A DNA stretch of 64,000 bases from Prosapia bicincta (Eukaryota; Arthropoda; Insecta; Hemiptera; Cercopidae): positions 17,078,567 to 17,142,566 of the forward strand of contig JBAIZL010000002.1 of NCBI GenBank assembly GCA_036971475.1, read 5' to 3'. The translations under genes were made by a program, and so were the position numbers. Shown here piece by piece: positions 47,701 through 60,105 of this stretch. The notes beneath the pieces are model-generated. The model had not been told where the DNA came from, did no database searches, and worked only from the letters and a program-made list of their open reading frames with translations. How positions within the stretch are numbered: position 1 is the first letter of the stretch; each line of letters begins with the position of its first letter.

Positions 47701-50700
47701 CCCACACAGTTAAACGCTCCTAACCATACTTTTGTAGCATAAGCCTTTCCACCAAGTAACAAGTCCTGCCCACACAGTAGCACGTCCCTATCCACCTAGT
47801 ACCACGATCCTGCCCACACAGTACAACGTTCCTAACCATACAGTAGTATAAGCCTATCCACCAAGTAACACGTCCTGCCCACACAGTAGTACGTCCCTAT
47901 CCACCTAGTACCACGATCCTGCCCACACAGTAAAACGATCCTAACCATACAGTAGTATAAGCCTATCCACCAAGTAACAAGTCCTGCCCACACAGTAGCA
48001 CGTCCCTATCCACCTAGTACCACGATCCTGCCCACACAGTAAAACATTCCTAACCATACAGTAGTATAAGCCTATCCACCAAGTAACACGTCCTGCCCAC
48101 ACAGTAGCACGTCCCTATCCACCTAGTACCACGATCCTCTCCACACAGTTAAACGCTCCTAACCATACAGTAGTATAAGCCTATCCACCAAGTAACACGT
48201 CTTGCCCACACAGTAGCACGTTCCTATCCACCTAGTACCACGACCCTGCCCACACAGTTAAACGCTCCTAACCATACAGTAGTATAAACCTTCCACCAAG
48301 TAACACGTTCTACCCACACATTAGCACGTCTCTATTTACCTAGTACCACGATCCTGCCCAAACAGTAAAACGGTCCTATCCTTACACTAGTATAAGCCTA
48401 TCCACCAAGTAACACGTCCTGCCCACACAGTAGCACGTCCCTATCCACCTAGTACCTCGACCCTGCCCACACAGTTAAACGCTCCTAACCATACTTTTGT
48501 AGTATAAGCCTATCCACCAAGTAACACGTTCTACCCACACAATAACACGTCTCTATTTACCTAGTACCACGATCCTGCCCACACAGTAAAACGCTCCTAT
48601 CCTTACAGTAGTATAAGCCTATCCACCATGTAACACGTTCTACCCACACAGTAACACGTCTCTATTTACCTAGTACCACGACCCTGCCCACACAGTAAAA
48701 CGCTCCTTACCATACAGTAGTATAAACCTATCCATCAATTAACACGTTCTAGCCACACAGTAACACGTCTCTATTTACCTAGTACCACGACCCTGCCCAC
48801 ACAGTAAAACGCTCCTAACCATACAGTAGTATAAACCTATCCACCAAGTAACACGTTCTACCCACACAGTAACACGTCTCTATTCACCTAGTACCACGAT
48901 CCTGCCCACACAGTGAATCGCTCCTAACCATACTGTAGTAGTAGCCTATCCACCAAGTAACACGTTCTTCCAACACATTAGCACGTCTCTATTTACCTAG
49001 TACCACGATCCGGCCCACACAGTAAAACGCTCCTATCCTTATAATAGTATAAGCCTATCCACCAAGTAACACGTCCTTGCCCACACAGTAGCACGTCCCT
49101 GTCCACCTAGTACCACGACCCTCCAAACACAGTTAAACACTCCTAACCATACAGTAGTATAAAACTTCCACCAAGTAACACGTTCTACCCACACAGTAGC
49201 ACGTCCCTATCCACCTAGTACTGAGATCCTGCCCACACAGATAAACGCTCCTAACCATACAGTAGTATAAACCTTCCACCAAGTAACACGTTCTACCCAC
49301 ACATTAGCACGTCTCTATTTACCTAGTACCACGATCCTGCCCACACAGTAAAACGCTAATATCCTTACAGTAGTATAAGCCTATCCACCAAGTAACACGT
49401 TCTACCCACACAGTAGCACGTCCCTATCCACCTAGTACTGAGATCCTGCCCACACAGATAAACGCTCCTAACCATACAGTAGTATAAACCTTCCACCAAG
49501 TAACACGTTCTACCCACACATTAGCACGTCTCTATTTACCTAGTACCACGATCCTGCCCACACAGTAAAACGCTAATATCCTTACAGTAGTATAAGCCTA
49601 TCCACCAAGTAACACGTCCTACCCACACAGTAGCACGTCCCTATCCACCTAGTACCACGATCCTGCCCACACAGTTAAACGCTTCTAACCATACAGTAGT
49701 ATAAACCTTCCACCAAGTAACACGTCCTACCCACACAGTAGCACGTCCCTATCCACCTAGTACCACGACCCTCCAAACACAGTTAAACGCCCCTAACCAT
49801 ACAGTAGTATAAACCTTCCTCAAAGTAACACGTCCTGCCCACACAGTAGCACGTCCCTATCCACCTAGTACCACGATCCTGTCCACACAGTTAAACGCTC
49901 CTAACCATACAGTAGTATAAACCTTCCACCAAGTAACACGTCCTGCCCACACAGTAGCACGTCCCTATCCACCTAGTACCACGACCCTGCCCACACAGTT
50001 AAACGCTCCTAACCATACAGTAGTATAAACCTTCCACCAAGTAACACGTGCTACCCACACATTAGCACGTCTCTATTAACCTAGTACCACGATCCTGCCC
50101 GCACAGTAAAACGCTCCTATCCTTACAGTAGTATAAGGCTATCCACCAAGTAACACGTCCTGCCCACACAGTAGCACGTACCTATCCACCTAGTACCACG
50201 ACCCTGCCCACACAGTTAAACGCTTCTAACCATACAGTAGTATAAACCTTCCACCAAGTAACACGTTCTACCCACACATTAGCACGTCTCTATTTACCTA
50301 GTACCACGATCCTGCCCAAACAGTAAAACGGTCCTATCCTTACACTAGTATAAGCCTATCCACCAAATAACACGTCCTGCCCACACAGTAGCACGTTCCT
50401 ATCCACCTAGTACCACGACCCTGCCCACACAGTTAAACGCTCCTAACCATACTTTTGTAGTATAAGCCTATCCACCAAGTAACACGTTCTACCCACACAG
50501 TAACACGTCTCTATTTACCTAGTACCACGATCCTGCCCACACAGTAAAACGCTCCTATCCTTACAGTAGTATAAGCCTATCCACCATGTAACACGTTCTA
50601 CCCACACAGTAACACGTCTCTATTTACCTAGTACCACGACCCTGCCCACACAGTAAAACGCTCCTAACCATACAGTAGTATAAACCTATCCACCAAGTAA

Positions 50701-52600
50701 CACGTTCTACCCACACAGTAACACGTCTCTATTCACCTAGTATCACGACCCTGCCCACACAGTAAAACGCTCCTAACCATACAGTAGTATAAACCTATCC
50801 ACCAAGTAACACGTTCTACCCACACAGTAACACGTCTCTATTTACCTAGTACCACGACCCTACCCACACAGTAAAACGCTCCTAACCATACAGTAGTATA
50901 AACCTTCCACCAAGTATCACGTCCTGCCCACACAGTAGCACGTCCCTATTTACCTAGTACCACGATCCTGCCCACACAGTAAAACGCTCCTATCCTTACA
51001 GTAGTATAAGCCTATCCACCAAGTACCACGATCCTGCCCACACAGTTAAACGCTCCTAACCATACAGTAGTATAAACCTTCCACCAAGTAACACGTCCTA
51101 CCCACACATTAGCACGTCCCTATCCACCTAGTACCACGATCCTGCCCTAACAGTAACACGTCTCTACTTACCTAGTACCACGATCCTGCCCACACAGTGA
51201 ATCGCTCCTAACCATACTGTAGTAGCAGCCTATCCACCAAGTAACAAGTTCTACCCACACATTAGCACGTCTCTATTTACCTAGTACCACGATCCGGCCC
51301 ACACAGTAAAACGCTCCTATCCTTACAGTAGTATAAGCCTATCCACAAAGTAACACGTCCTTGCCCACACAGTAGCACGTCCCTGTCCACCTAGTACCAC
51401 GACCCTCCAAACACAGTTAAACGCTCCTAACCATACAGTAGTATAAAACTGCACCAAGTAACACGTCCTGCCCACACAGTAAAACGCTAATATCCTTACA
51501 GTAGTATAAGCCTATCCACCAAGTAACACGTCCTACCCACACAGTAGCACGTCTTTATCCACCTAGTACCACGATCCTGCCCACACAGTTAAACGCTTCT
51601 AACCATACAGTAGTATAAACCTTCCACCAAGTAACACGTCCTACCCACACAGTAGCACATCCCTATCCACCTAGTACCACGACCCTCCAAACACAGTTAA
51701 ACGCCCCAACCCATACAGTAGTATAAACCTTCCACAAAGTAACACGTCCTGCCCACACAATAGCTCGTCCCTATCCACCTAGTACCACGATCCTGCCCAC
51801 ACAGTTAAACGCTCCTAACCATACAGTAGTATAAACCTTCCACCAAGTAACACGTCCTGCCCACACAGTAGCACGTCCCTATCCACCTAGTACCACGACC
51901 CTGCCCACACAGTTAAACGCTCCTAACCATACAGTAGTATAAACCTTCCACCAAGTAACACGTTCTACCCACACATTAGCACGTCTCTATTAACCTACTA
52001 CCACGATCCTGCCCGCACAGTAAGACGCTCCTATCCTTACAGTAGTATAAGCCTATCCACCAAGTAACACGTCCTGCCCACACAGTAGCACGTCCCTATT
52101 TACCTAGTACCACGATCCTGCCCGCACAGTAAAACGCTCCTATCCTTACAGTAGTATAAGCCTATCCACCAAGTAACACGTCCTGCCCACACAGTAGCAC
52201 GTCCCTATCCACCTAGTACCACGACCCTGCCCACACAGTTAAACGCTCCTAACCATACAGTAGTATAAACCTTCCACCAAGTAACACGTTCTACCCACAC
52301 ATTAGCACGTCTCTATTTACCTAGTACCACGATCCTGCCCAAACAGTAAAACGGTCCTATCCTTACACTACTATAAGCCTATCCACCAAGTAACACGTCC
52401 TGCCCACACAGTAGCACGTCCCTATCCACCTAGTACCACGACCCTGCCCACACAGTTAAACGCTCCTAACCATACTTTTGTAGTATAAGCCTATCCACCA
52501 AGTAACACGTTCTACCCACACAATAACACGTCTCTCTTTACCTAGTACCACGATCCTGACCACACAGTAAAACGCTCCTATCCTTACAGTAGTATAAGCC
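47701..52600. repeat. Satellite subdomain 2 (CCACCTAGTAC type)
   Basis: Monomers mostly carry TATCCACCTAGTACCACGA and AAGTAACACGTCCTGCC. Diagnostic ACTTTTGTAGTATAAGCC variants at 48492, 50451 and 52474 (spacing 1959 and 2023) mark ~2.0-kb duplicated blocks that also share neighbouring variants such as AAAACGGTCCTATCCTTACA. Confidence 0.88.
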
Positions 52601-54990
52601 TATCCACCATGTAACACGTTCTACCCACACAGTAACACGTCTCTATTTACCTAGTACCACGACCCTGCCCACACAGTAAAACGCTCCTTACCATACAGTA
52701 GTATAAACCTATCCACCAAGTAACACGTTCTAGCCACACAGTAACACGTCTCTATTTACCTAGTACCACGACCCTGCCCACACAGTAAAACGCTCCTAAC
52801 CATACAGTAGTATAAACCTATCCACCAAGTAACACGTTCTACCCACACATTAGCACGTCTCTATTTACCTAGTACCACGACCCTGCCCACACAGTAAAAC
52901 GCTCCTTACCATACAGTAGTATAAACCTTCCACCAAGTAACACGTTCTACCCACACATTAGCACGTCTCTATTTACCTAGTACCACGATCCTGCCCACAC
53001 AGTTAAACGCTCCTAACCATACAGTAGTATAAACCTATCCACCAAGTAACACGTCCTACCCACACAGTAGCACGTCCCTATTTACCTAGTAGCACGACCC
53101 TGCCCACACAGTAAAACGCTCCTAACCATACAGTAGTATAAACCTATCCACCAAGTAACACGTTCTACCCACACATTAGCACGTCTCTATTTACCTAGTA
53201 CCACGATCCTGCCCACACAGTTAAACGCTCCTAACCATACAGTAGTATAAACCTATCCACCAAGTAACACGTTCTACCCACACATTAGCACGTCTCTATT
53301 TACCTAGTACCACGACCCTGCCCACACAGTAAAACGCTCCTAACCATACAGTAGTATAAACCTATCCACCAAGTATCACGTCCTACCCACACAGTAGCAC
53401 GTCCCTATTTACCTAGTACCACGATCCTGCCCACACAGTTAAACGCTCCTAACCATACAGTAGTATAAACCTATCCACCAAGTAACACGTTCTACCCACA
53501 CAGTAACACGTCTCTATTTACCTAGTACCACGACCCTGCCCACACAGTAAAACGCTCCTAACCATACAGTAGTATAAACCTATCCACCAAGTAACACGTT
53601 CTACCCACACAGTAACACGTCTCTATTTACCTAGTACCACGACCCTGCCCACACAGTAAAACGCTCCTAACCATACTGTAGTATAAACCTATCCACCAAG
53701 TAACACGTTCTACCCACACAGTAACACGTTTCCATTTACCTAGTACCACGACCCTGCCCACACAGTAAAACGCTCCTAACCATACAGTAGTATAAACCTA
53801 TCCACCAAGTAACACGTTCTACCCACACAGTAACACGTCTCCATTTACCTAGTACCACGACCCTGCCCACACAGTAAAACGCTCCTAACCATACAGTAGT
53901 ATAAACCTATCCACCAAGTAACACGTTCTACCCACACAGTAACACGTCTCTATTTACCTAGTACCACGACCCTGCCCACACAGTAAAACGCTCCTAACCA
54001 TACAGTAGTATAAACCTATCCACCAAGTAACACGTTCTACCCACACAGTAACACGTCTCCATTTGCCTAGTACCACGACCCTGCCCACACAGTAAAACGC
54101 TCCTAACCATACAGTAGTATAAACCTATCCACCAAGTAACACGTTCTACCCACACAGTAACACGTCTCTATTTACCTAGTACCACGACCCTGCCCACACA
54201 GTTAAACGCTCCTAACCATACAGTATTATAAACCTATCCACCAAGTAACACGTTCTACCCACACAGTAACACGTCTCTATTTACCTAGTACCACGATCCT
54301 GCCCACACAGTTAAACGCTCCTAACCATACAGTAGTATAAACCTATCCACCAAGTAACACGTTCTACCCACACAGTAACACGTTTCTATTTACCTAGTAC
54401 CACGACCCTGCCCACACAGTTAAACGCTTCTAACCATACAGTAGTATAAACCTATCCACCAAGTAACACGTTCTACCCACACAGTAACACGTCTCTATTT
54501 ACCTAGTACCACGACCCTGCCCACACAGTTAAACGCTTCTAACCATACAGTAGTATAAACCTATCCACCAAGTAACACGTTCTACCCACACAGTAACACG
54601 TCTCTATTTACCTAGTACCACGATCCTGCCCACACAGTTAAACGCTCCTAACCATACAGTAGTATAAACCTATCCACCAAGTACACGTTCTACCCACACA
54701 GTAACACGTCTCTATTTACCTAGTACCACGACCCTGCCCACACAGTAAAACGCTCCTAACCATACAGTAGTATAAACCTATCCACCAAGTAACACGTTCT
54801 ACCCACACAGTAACACGTCTCTATTTACCTAGTACCACGACCCTGCCCACACAGTAAAACGCTCCTATCCTTACAGTAGTATAAACCTTCCACCAAGTAA
54901 CACGTTCTACCCACACAGTAACACGTCTCTATTTACCTAGTACCACGATCCTGCCCACACAGTGAAACGCTCCTAACCATACAGTATTAG
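52601..54990. repeat. Satellite subdomain 3 (ATTTACCTAGTAC type, most homogeneous)
   Basis: Mostly 109-bp monomers with AACACGTTCTACCCACACAG and TAACACGTCTCTATTTACC. From about 53480 successive units differ by only one to three bases, the most homogeneous part of the array and probably the most recently amplified. Confidence 0.9.
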
Positions 54991-55112
54991 TAGCCTATCC
55001 ACCAATTACCACTCCTGCCCATACAGTAGCACGACCCTATCCGTCTAGTTCCACGACCCTACCAATACAGTAGAATAACTACATCCACCCATTACCACGT
55101 GCCTAACAATTA

Positions 55113-56284
55113 AACTACGGTATGTAATTTCCGCATAATTTTTTCCCCTTTTGCAGAGCTTTTCACTAACCTACATACATCATGTATAAATACTTCTACA
55201 TTAGAATACGAGGACGTGTAAATAAATTTCTGCGTTCGAGTTGAAACATTTTCGATAAAGCGGTTGGAGAGGGTCAAAGAATGAAGTTTAATTCTAAACC
55301 GTTTAAATATAATTCGCTTTTGTTGAAATGACAGATGTCGATCGTAATAAAGGGAGTCGGGACACCAACTGAGGAGAGGGTTAAAGAAAAAAGGCGTGAA
55401 AATTAACCCTCCGCAAGGGGGGGGGCGTCATGTGAATAAATATTTCACGACGAGGATTAGGGTTTCGCCTCAGCCGAGTTATCGGCCCAGAAACAGTAAT
55501 TTGCCAAGAAGGGCGAAGCGGGGACGGACCCCTTCGTAATTTTACTTTCACTACAAGATTTGCTTTACACTTCATATAGTATTTTATTAAATAAAGTTTC
55601 TCCGGTTTTAGTATTTCCTGAGCCTTCGTGAGCTTGGATGTTTTTATCAACACTTCTAGCGCCTAATATCAATCAGTTGAGCGTGATACATTGTTTGAGA
55701 ATCTCAGCACACAAAAGGAGGAGATATTTTACATTTCAATTATCGACTTTTCCAAGTAAATCGCACTGTACCGGATTATATATATAGCAGTCGTGGCCCT
55801 AGCCGGCAGAAGTAGTTAACAGGTTTATATGAAAAATTTAGTTAATAGGTTTAATATTAACTACAATTAATTCACCTATTAAAAGGTTAAGGCAAAAAGA
55901 AGTTAATAAGAATTTAAAAGTCTAATAACATTCTTTAATAGCTCATTAACCCTTAGATATATTGTAACTCTAATGTTCTATATATAACTCGTTAAACTCA
56001 TACCGTCAGAACGAAACATTATATATACTATTATAACTTTACATCAGTAAGTATCAAAAAACAACATAATTTTCTATACACATGCATAACAGCTAATGTG
56101 CAATACAGAAAGTAAAATAAACTATGAGAATTGAAGTTTATAAACAATAAATGAAAAAACTAATAATTAATAACATCGTTGAATTTACTGAGTATTCCAT
56201 ACACATAGCTAAACATGATCGGAAAATGATGACGCTATCTAAGTGCTTTCTCCATCCCAGTAATACAATGAAATATTTTGAAAG
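55113..56284. other. Unrecognised, with a GC-rich patch
   Basis: 55380-55545 is distinctly GC- and CpG-rich, with a run of nine G and a CGAAGCGGGG...CCCCTTCG hairpin at about 55514-55536. A 90-codon minus frame (55381-55653) spans it without a known domain. Confidence 0.45.
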
Positions 56285-56586
56285 ACAATTCCTACTTACG
56301 TCTTGTCTAAAATAACTAAAAATTTTACTTAGTTAATTTTTATTAAATAGGTAAAATTAATATATACATCTATATACGTATGACAGAATGACATTATTAT
56401 ATGGCAAAGTATATTAAAAAGGGAGGTGTTTTATTAAAATTGAAGAATTAAATTTATTTAATGTATTAATACGAGGATTTGAAGAAACTGAATTAACGTC
56501 AAGTGTCATCCATTACAAGTTTTAAAAAATTAATTCGAACTTTAGTGGATGAATAAAAAGTATTTTCCTAACGATTGGAAATTTGT

Positions 56587-56590
<4 letters not shown>
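56285..56590 (-). repeat. Dispersed repeat family A, copy 11 (internally deleted)
   Basis: Starts GACAATTCCTACTTACGTCT, has GTTAATTTTTATTAAATAGG, then GTCAAGTGTCATCCATTACA and GATGAATAAAAAGTATTTTC. It leads straight into its (AT)n tract. Confidence 0.7.

Positions 56591-56665
<75 letters not shown>
56588..56665. repeat. (AT)n microsatellite
   Basis: AT run with one TG interruption, between family A copy 11 and a PLE-like foldback. Confidence 0.95.
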
Positions 56666-56666
<1 letters not shown>

Positions 56667-56890
56667 AAGAAATATGACAATTTACAAATATAAGAATAAT
56701 TTATTTAATGTATAATTCAAAGCTTTTCGTTGGCAAACAGTACCAACATCATCAGGGATACTACTCTGAGTCGTCTGAGTACTAGTCTTTGAGTACTGTT
56801 TGCCAACGAAAAGGTTTGAATTGTACATTCAATAAATTATTCTTGTACTTGTAAATTGTCTTATTTCTTTATTAATACACAATAATACAT
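56666..56890. mobile_element. PLE-like foldback, copy 3
   Basis: Arms start AAAGAAATATGACAATTTAC at 56666 and return as GTAAATTGTCTTATTTCTTT ending near 56870. The left arm carries a full minus-strand hammerhead-like core (56719-56756: CTGATGA, GTTGG...CCAAC, GAAA). The right arm keeps only the GAAA half (about 56796-56822). Confidence 0.65.
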
Positions 56891-56929
56891 ATTATAGTAT
56901 ATATATATATACTATCGTATACTATTTTT

Positions 56930-57160
56930 GACCTATCGTATTATCAATATGTATACACAATATCAAGAGCACAGTGGTACAATAATTACAATGAAAATAT
57001 TGGAAAAGACCCCAATACCACAAAAATAACAAATAAAACAAGTTACTTAAGATTAAACCCATATGTACATTTCTATGACCATCTTATCATCATCAGAGGG
57101 TCTCATTACAAAATTACAATCTAGCAAACAAGAAGTTACAAACTAGAGTGATACCAAACG
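56930..57160 (-). mobile_element. PLE-like family 2, copy 1
   Basis: Matches 59221-59400: GAGCACAGTGGTACAATAAT, CCCCAATACCACAAAAATAA, ACAAGTTACTTAAGATT and CAAGAAGTTACAAACTAGA. A minus-strand hammerhead-like motif at 57065-57096 has ATAGAAATG for the TCGAAATG of the better copy. Confidence 0.65.
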
Positions 57161-58444
57161 TAGCGATTGGTAACTAAGTGATTACATTAATGAAAAATGC
57201 TCAAGATATACAACCCGACATTTACAAGTACTAACTTTTTCTTAAGATTTAAATATTTTTTATTTAATTTAGTTACAAACACTAACTTTCTCTTAAAACT
57301 TAAAATTTTTTTATTTAATTTTTTTAATCCTAAAATCAGTTTTTTTATATTTAATATTTATCAAAAAAGGATATTTTTTTAATGATGGTATGATATTTGG
57401 ATACAATTGCATTGTTTCACATTTCGTTACAGCGAAAAACCATTAATTAATAAATAAGCTATTACGTTCTCAGAACCGTTACCCTTTGACTTCCCTCTTC
57501 AACCGAGCACTGTTGTTTTCCTGTATTGTTGACGGTCCCTAAGGAAATGCAGCGTTCCCTCTCTTTTTCTAATTGTTACGCCTCATTCCCCATCTTTCCT
57601 CCTGAGGTTTCCGTCCCCGCTTCCCCCGGTCCGGGACATCTGTCAGCCGTTGTGGAGCTGACAAAGAATTTTTGTTTGCTAGCTGGATTTGAATCCATCT
57701 TAATTCCACAAAACGGCTTTGTTAGTAACACAAACGCTGGCGCATTTTTATACGTGTATTTCAGAATTTATTGTGTTTTGTTTCAGACAAAGTTTGTGAA
57801 TTCGCTTAATTTTTAAACATTGCTATTAGAAATTTGTTTTGACAATTTTTAAATTTCTCACTTTCTGTAAATTTCTCTTTAAATTTTCGTTCATTTGTTA
57901 TATGTTGAAACACGAAAATAAATATTTTGACGCAAAATTATTTGAATATATTTAAAGGAATTAAATACTTCATAAAATATTTTATGCGGAATGTTGGACA
58001 ATTTTATTCGGAAAATATGTTTTCCAGTCCATACTCTTGTTCTAGTTTGAAGGAAAATAGCCCATAAAATCTGCTTTGGGTATGACATAGGAAATTGTAT
58101 TTTCTTCATGGGGAAATATTGTATTGTTCTCATCCCGACAAGCTACATCCCTGGAGCAGGCATTGATTCACGCTCTTGCGGGAATCACGGATCACGTGTC
58201 TTACTATATTTCTGAGTGAAATTATGAAAAAGATTAGAACTTTATTTAAAATTGTGTAATGATTAAATGGTTTTAAACTGTTTTAGATCATGAAGCCTAA
58301 AGAACGATGCTTATGTCGTTTAACAATTACTAAACTATAATTTTACATACTGGAAAGTCTGAAAATTTTAATTTAGAACTTATATATGTCATGTTTACTT
58401 ATAAATTGTGTTTATATCGTTGAATCTATTCACTAAAAATTACC
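57161..58444. other. No recognised feature
   Basis: 57480-57700 is less AT-rich; a 96-codon plus frame (57526-57816, TTG start) shows no known domain. A tandem ~90-bp similarity around TTAAATATTTTTTATTTAA is seen at 57240-57330. Confidence 0.5.
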
Positions 58445-58640
58445 ACTTGATGTACATTTCGGTTTTTAAGTAACCATCTTCAGAGGTACTGTTTAAAATT
58501 ATTTACAGGTTTTAATAGATATCTAGACTTCCCACTCTTCTCTCTCACTAATATATTTAAGCAATCACATTACTTGGCACCAACCTCTGAGGGGGTGGAG
58601 CTACAAATACACGAAACAACCACCACTGAACCGTAAATTG
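58445..58640 (-). mobile_element. PLE-like fragment with hammerhead-like core
   Basis: 58452-58483 on the minus strand reads CTGAAGA, T, GGTT...AACC, GAAA, TGTACATC. It has the same architecture as the 21198 motif and a TGTACA palindrome after GAAA. The neighbouring GAGGGGGTGGAGC patch (58589-58602) resembles the GC-rich patch of the element at 59440. Confidence 0.5.
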
Positions 58641-58739
58641 AATCGGAAGAATGTTAATTAGTTAGAAGTATAAATGATAGAGGATTGTTAAATATGTTGA
58701 AAGTATTTGCGTATATAAATATAAGGAATAGCATTATAA

Positions 58740-59040
58740 CATAACGGTATAAGGATGAACTGGGTGAAACTAGGCAAGTGGTCAAAAAATTAGTAAAATT
58801 ATTTCTGGGCCCATTGGCCTATGTCCGAGCTGCCCAGGTTAGCGAAGGCCTATTAACCGTCTTTTAGTCAACTCTGAGCAAGAATGTACTTAGTATAACG
58901 AGAATGAATTTGGACATAAATTGTGTATGTTACACTTTCGTTGAGAACTACTTTGGAAATTGCCTGCAATTGTAACAACTCTCTATTCTGTAATATGTAA
59001 AAAGAATCAACAAGCCTAACCTACTAAAAATATTTAATAC
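58740..59040. repeat. Repeat B, copy 2, left part
   Basis: GCAAGTGGTCAAAAAATTAG, CCGTCTTTTAGTCAACTCTG, AGAATGAATTTGGACATAAA and TAACAACTCTCTATTC align with 13130-13470 in order. Only a remnant of one 72-bp unit is present, so the seven-copy array of copy 1 is absent here. Confidence 0.8.
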
Positions 59041-59100
59041 AATTTTAAAACTCTATTTCAATTTTTGTTACTGAGCGCTTATCTTTTCAAGTATTTTTAT

Positions 59101-59220
59101 GTTCATTGTAATGTTTTAATGTTCATTGTAATGTTGTAATGCCCATTGTAATTTTGTAATGTTCATTGTAATGTTTTAATGTTCATTGTAATTTTGTAAT
59201 GATCATTGTAATAACATAAT
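59101..59220. repeat. 20-bp minisatellite, left part
   Basis: Six units of GTTCATTGTAATGTTTTAAT type start exactly 20 bases apart (59101, 59121, 59141, 59161, 59181, 59201). The array resumes after the insertion at 59221-59858. Confidence 0.92.
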
Positions 59221-59684
59221 TACAATAAAAATATTGAAAAGAACCCCAATACCACAAAAATAATCAAAAATAACAAATAAAACAAGTTACTTAAGATTTA
59301 ACCCTTATGTACATTTCGATGACCATGTCATCATCATCAGAGGGTCTTGTTACAAAACACAATCTAGCACACAAGAAGTTACAAACTAGAATGATACCAA
59401 TCGTTCTCCGCGGTCGCTCTATATAGACGTGAGGTAAGCTCCGCCCCCTCTCCGCCCTCGACCGACAAATAACGATCGGCCATCAGGAACCCAATAGGTT
59501 ATGTCAAAAATTACATTATAATAATACATATGTAATAAAAACTACAGCAATAACAATTAATAAACTAAAAGTAATTAGATTAAAACATCGTAATTTGAAG
59601 AAAGCTATTTAAGTAAAGTATATAATGGTGAGTAAGGAATAGGTCCTTTATCTGCATTCATTAATTTACAATTTGATTTGACTA

Positions 59685-59720
<36 letters not shown>

Positions 59721-59858
59721 TTATATAATAATATTATTATATTAATTAATCTTAAGTAACTTGTTTTATTTGTTATTTTTGATTATTTTTGTGGTATTGG
59801 GGTGCTTTTCAATATTTTTATTGTAATATATTGTACCACTGTGCTCTTGATATTTTGT
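59221..59858. mobile_element. PLE-like family 2 foldback inserted in the minisatellite, with target duplication
   Basis: The 638-bp insert is bracketed by GTAATAACATAAT at 59208-59220 and again at 59859-59871. Up to five bases of this may be shared with the element's own end, so the duplication is 8-13 bp. The outer ~80 bp of each side are inverted copies (GAAAAGAACCCCAATACCAC left, its complement near 59800 right). Inside are a minus-strand hammerhead-like motif, a GC-rich patch with CTATATAG at about 59418-59425, and a run of ~25 A at 59690-59715. No coding frame remains. Confidence 0.72.
59308..59340 (-). ncRNA. Hammerhead-like motif
   Basis: CTGATGA, T, a GATGAC-ATG-GTCATC hairpin, GAAA, then TGTACATA. 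All core bases are present and the TGTACA palindrome follows GAAA. Confidence 0.48.
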
Positions 59859-59871
59859 GTAATAACATAAT

Positions 59872-59943
59872 GTTGTAATGTTCATTGTAATGTTGTATGT
59901 GTATTGTAATGTTCATTGTAGTGTTGTAATGTTCATTGTAAGT
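59872..59943. repeat. 20-bp minisatellite, right part
   Basis: The GTTCATTGTAATGTTGTAAT units resume right of the insert with slight slippage and stop near 59943. Confidence 0.88.
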
Positions 59944-60105
59944 TATAACTTTTACTTTACATTGCTACTGTTACTTATTTTTGCCATACGATACCATTTG
60001 TAGGCTTCTCAGTTTGACACTACCCTCGACTTAACCACCTGCGCACTTTGACAATTTAGGTAGGTAGCTCTTGAATTCTGAGACCTTACGCAGTTCGACC
60101 GCATC
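59944..60105. repeat. Repeat B, copy 2, right part
   Basis: TTAACCACCTGCGCACTTTG, ATTCTGAGACCTTACGCAGT and TCGACCGCATCG align with 13590-13675 of copy 1. Confidence 0.78.

Larger units (their letters stand above)
41671..55112. repeat. ~13.4-kb satellite array, ~108-109-bp monomer
   Basis: Unbroken tandem array of roughly 124 monomers. The monomer divides into five related ~21-22-bp pieces: CACAGTAGCACGTCCCTAT, CGCTAGTACCACGATCCTGC, CACAGTAAAACGCTCCTAAC, CATACAGTAGTATAAACCTT and CACCAAGTAACAAGTCCTGC. All five share an AGTA(N)CACG-TCCT-like pattern, so the monomer probably grew from a short ancestral repeat. Both edges decay over ~100-150 bases. No transposon insertion was noticed inside the array. 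Minus-strand frames of 60-126 codons (for example 43936-44316, 45459-45839) exist because 108 is a multiple of three; they read as a cysteine- and tyrosine-rich repeat and carry no sign of being genes. Confidence 0.97.

Noticed and set aside
41671..55112. CRISPR-like direct repeats with variable spacers
   Set aside because: The repeats are contiguous monomers made of related subunits. There are no unique spacers or cas genes, and the genome is eukaryotic.
57526..57816. 96-codon plus frame as a gene
   Set aside because: TTG start, no recognised domain, surrounded by decayed repeats, no splice or polyadenylation context that convinces.
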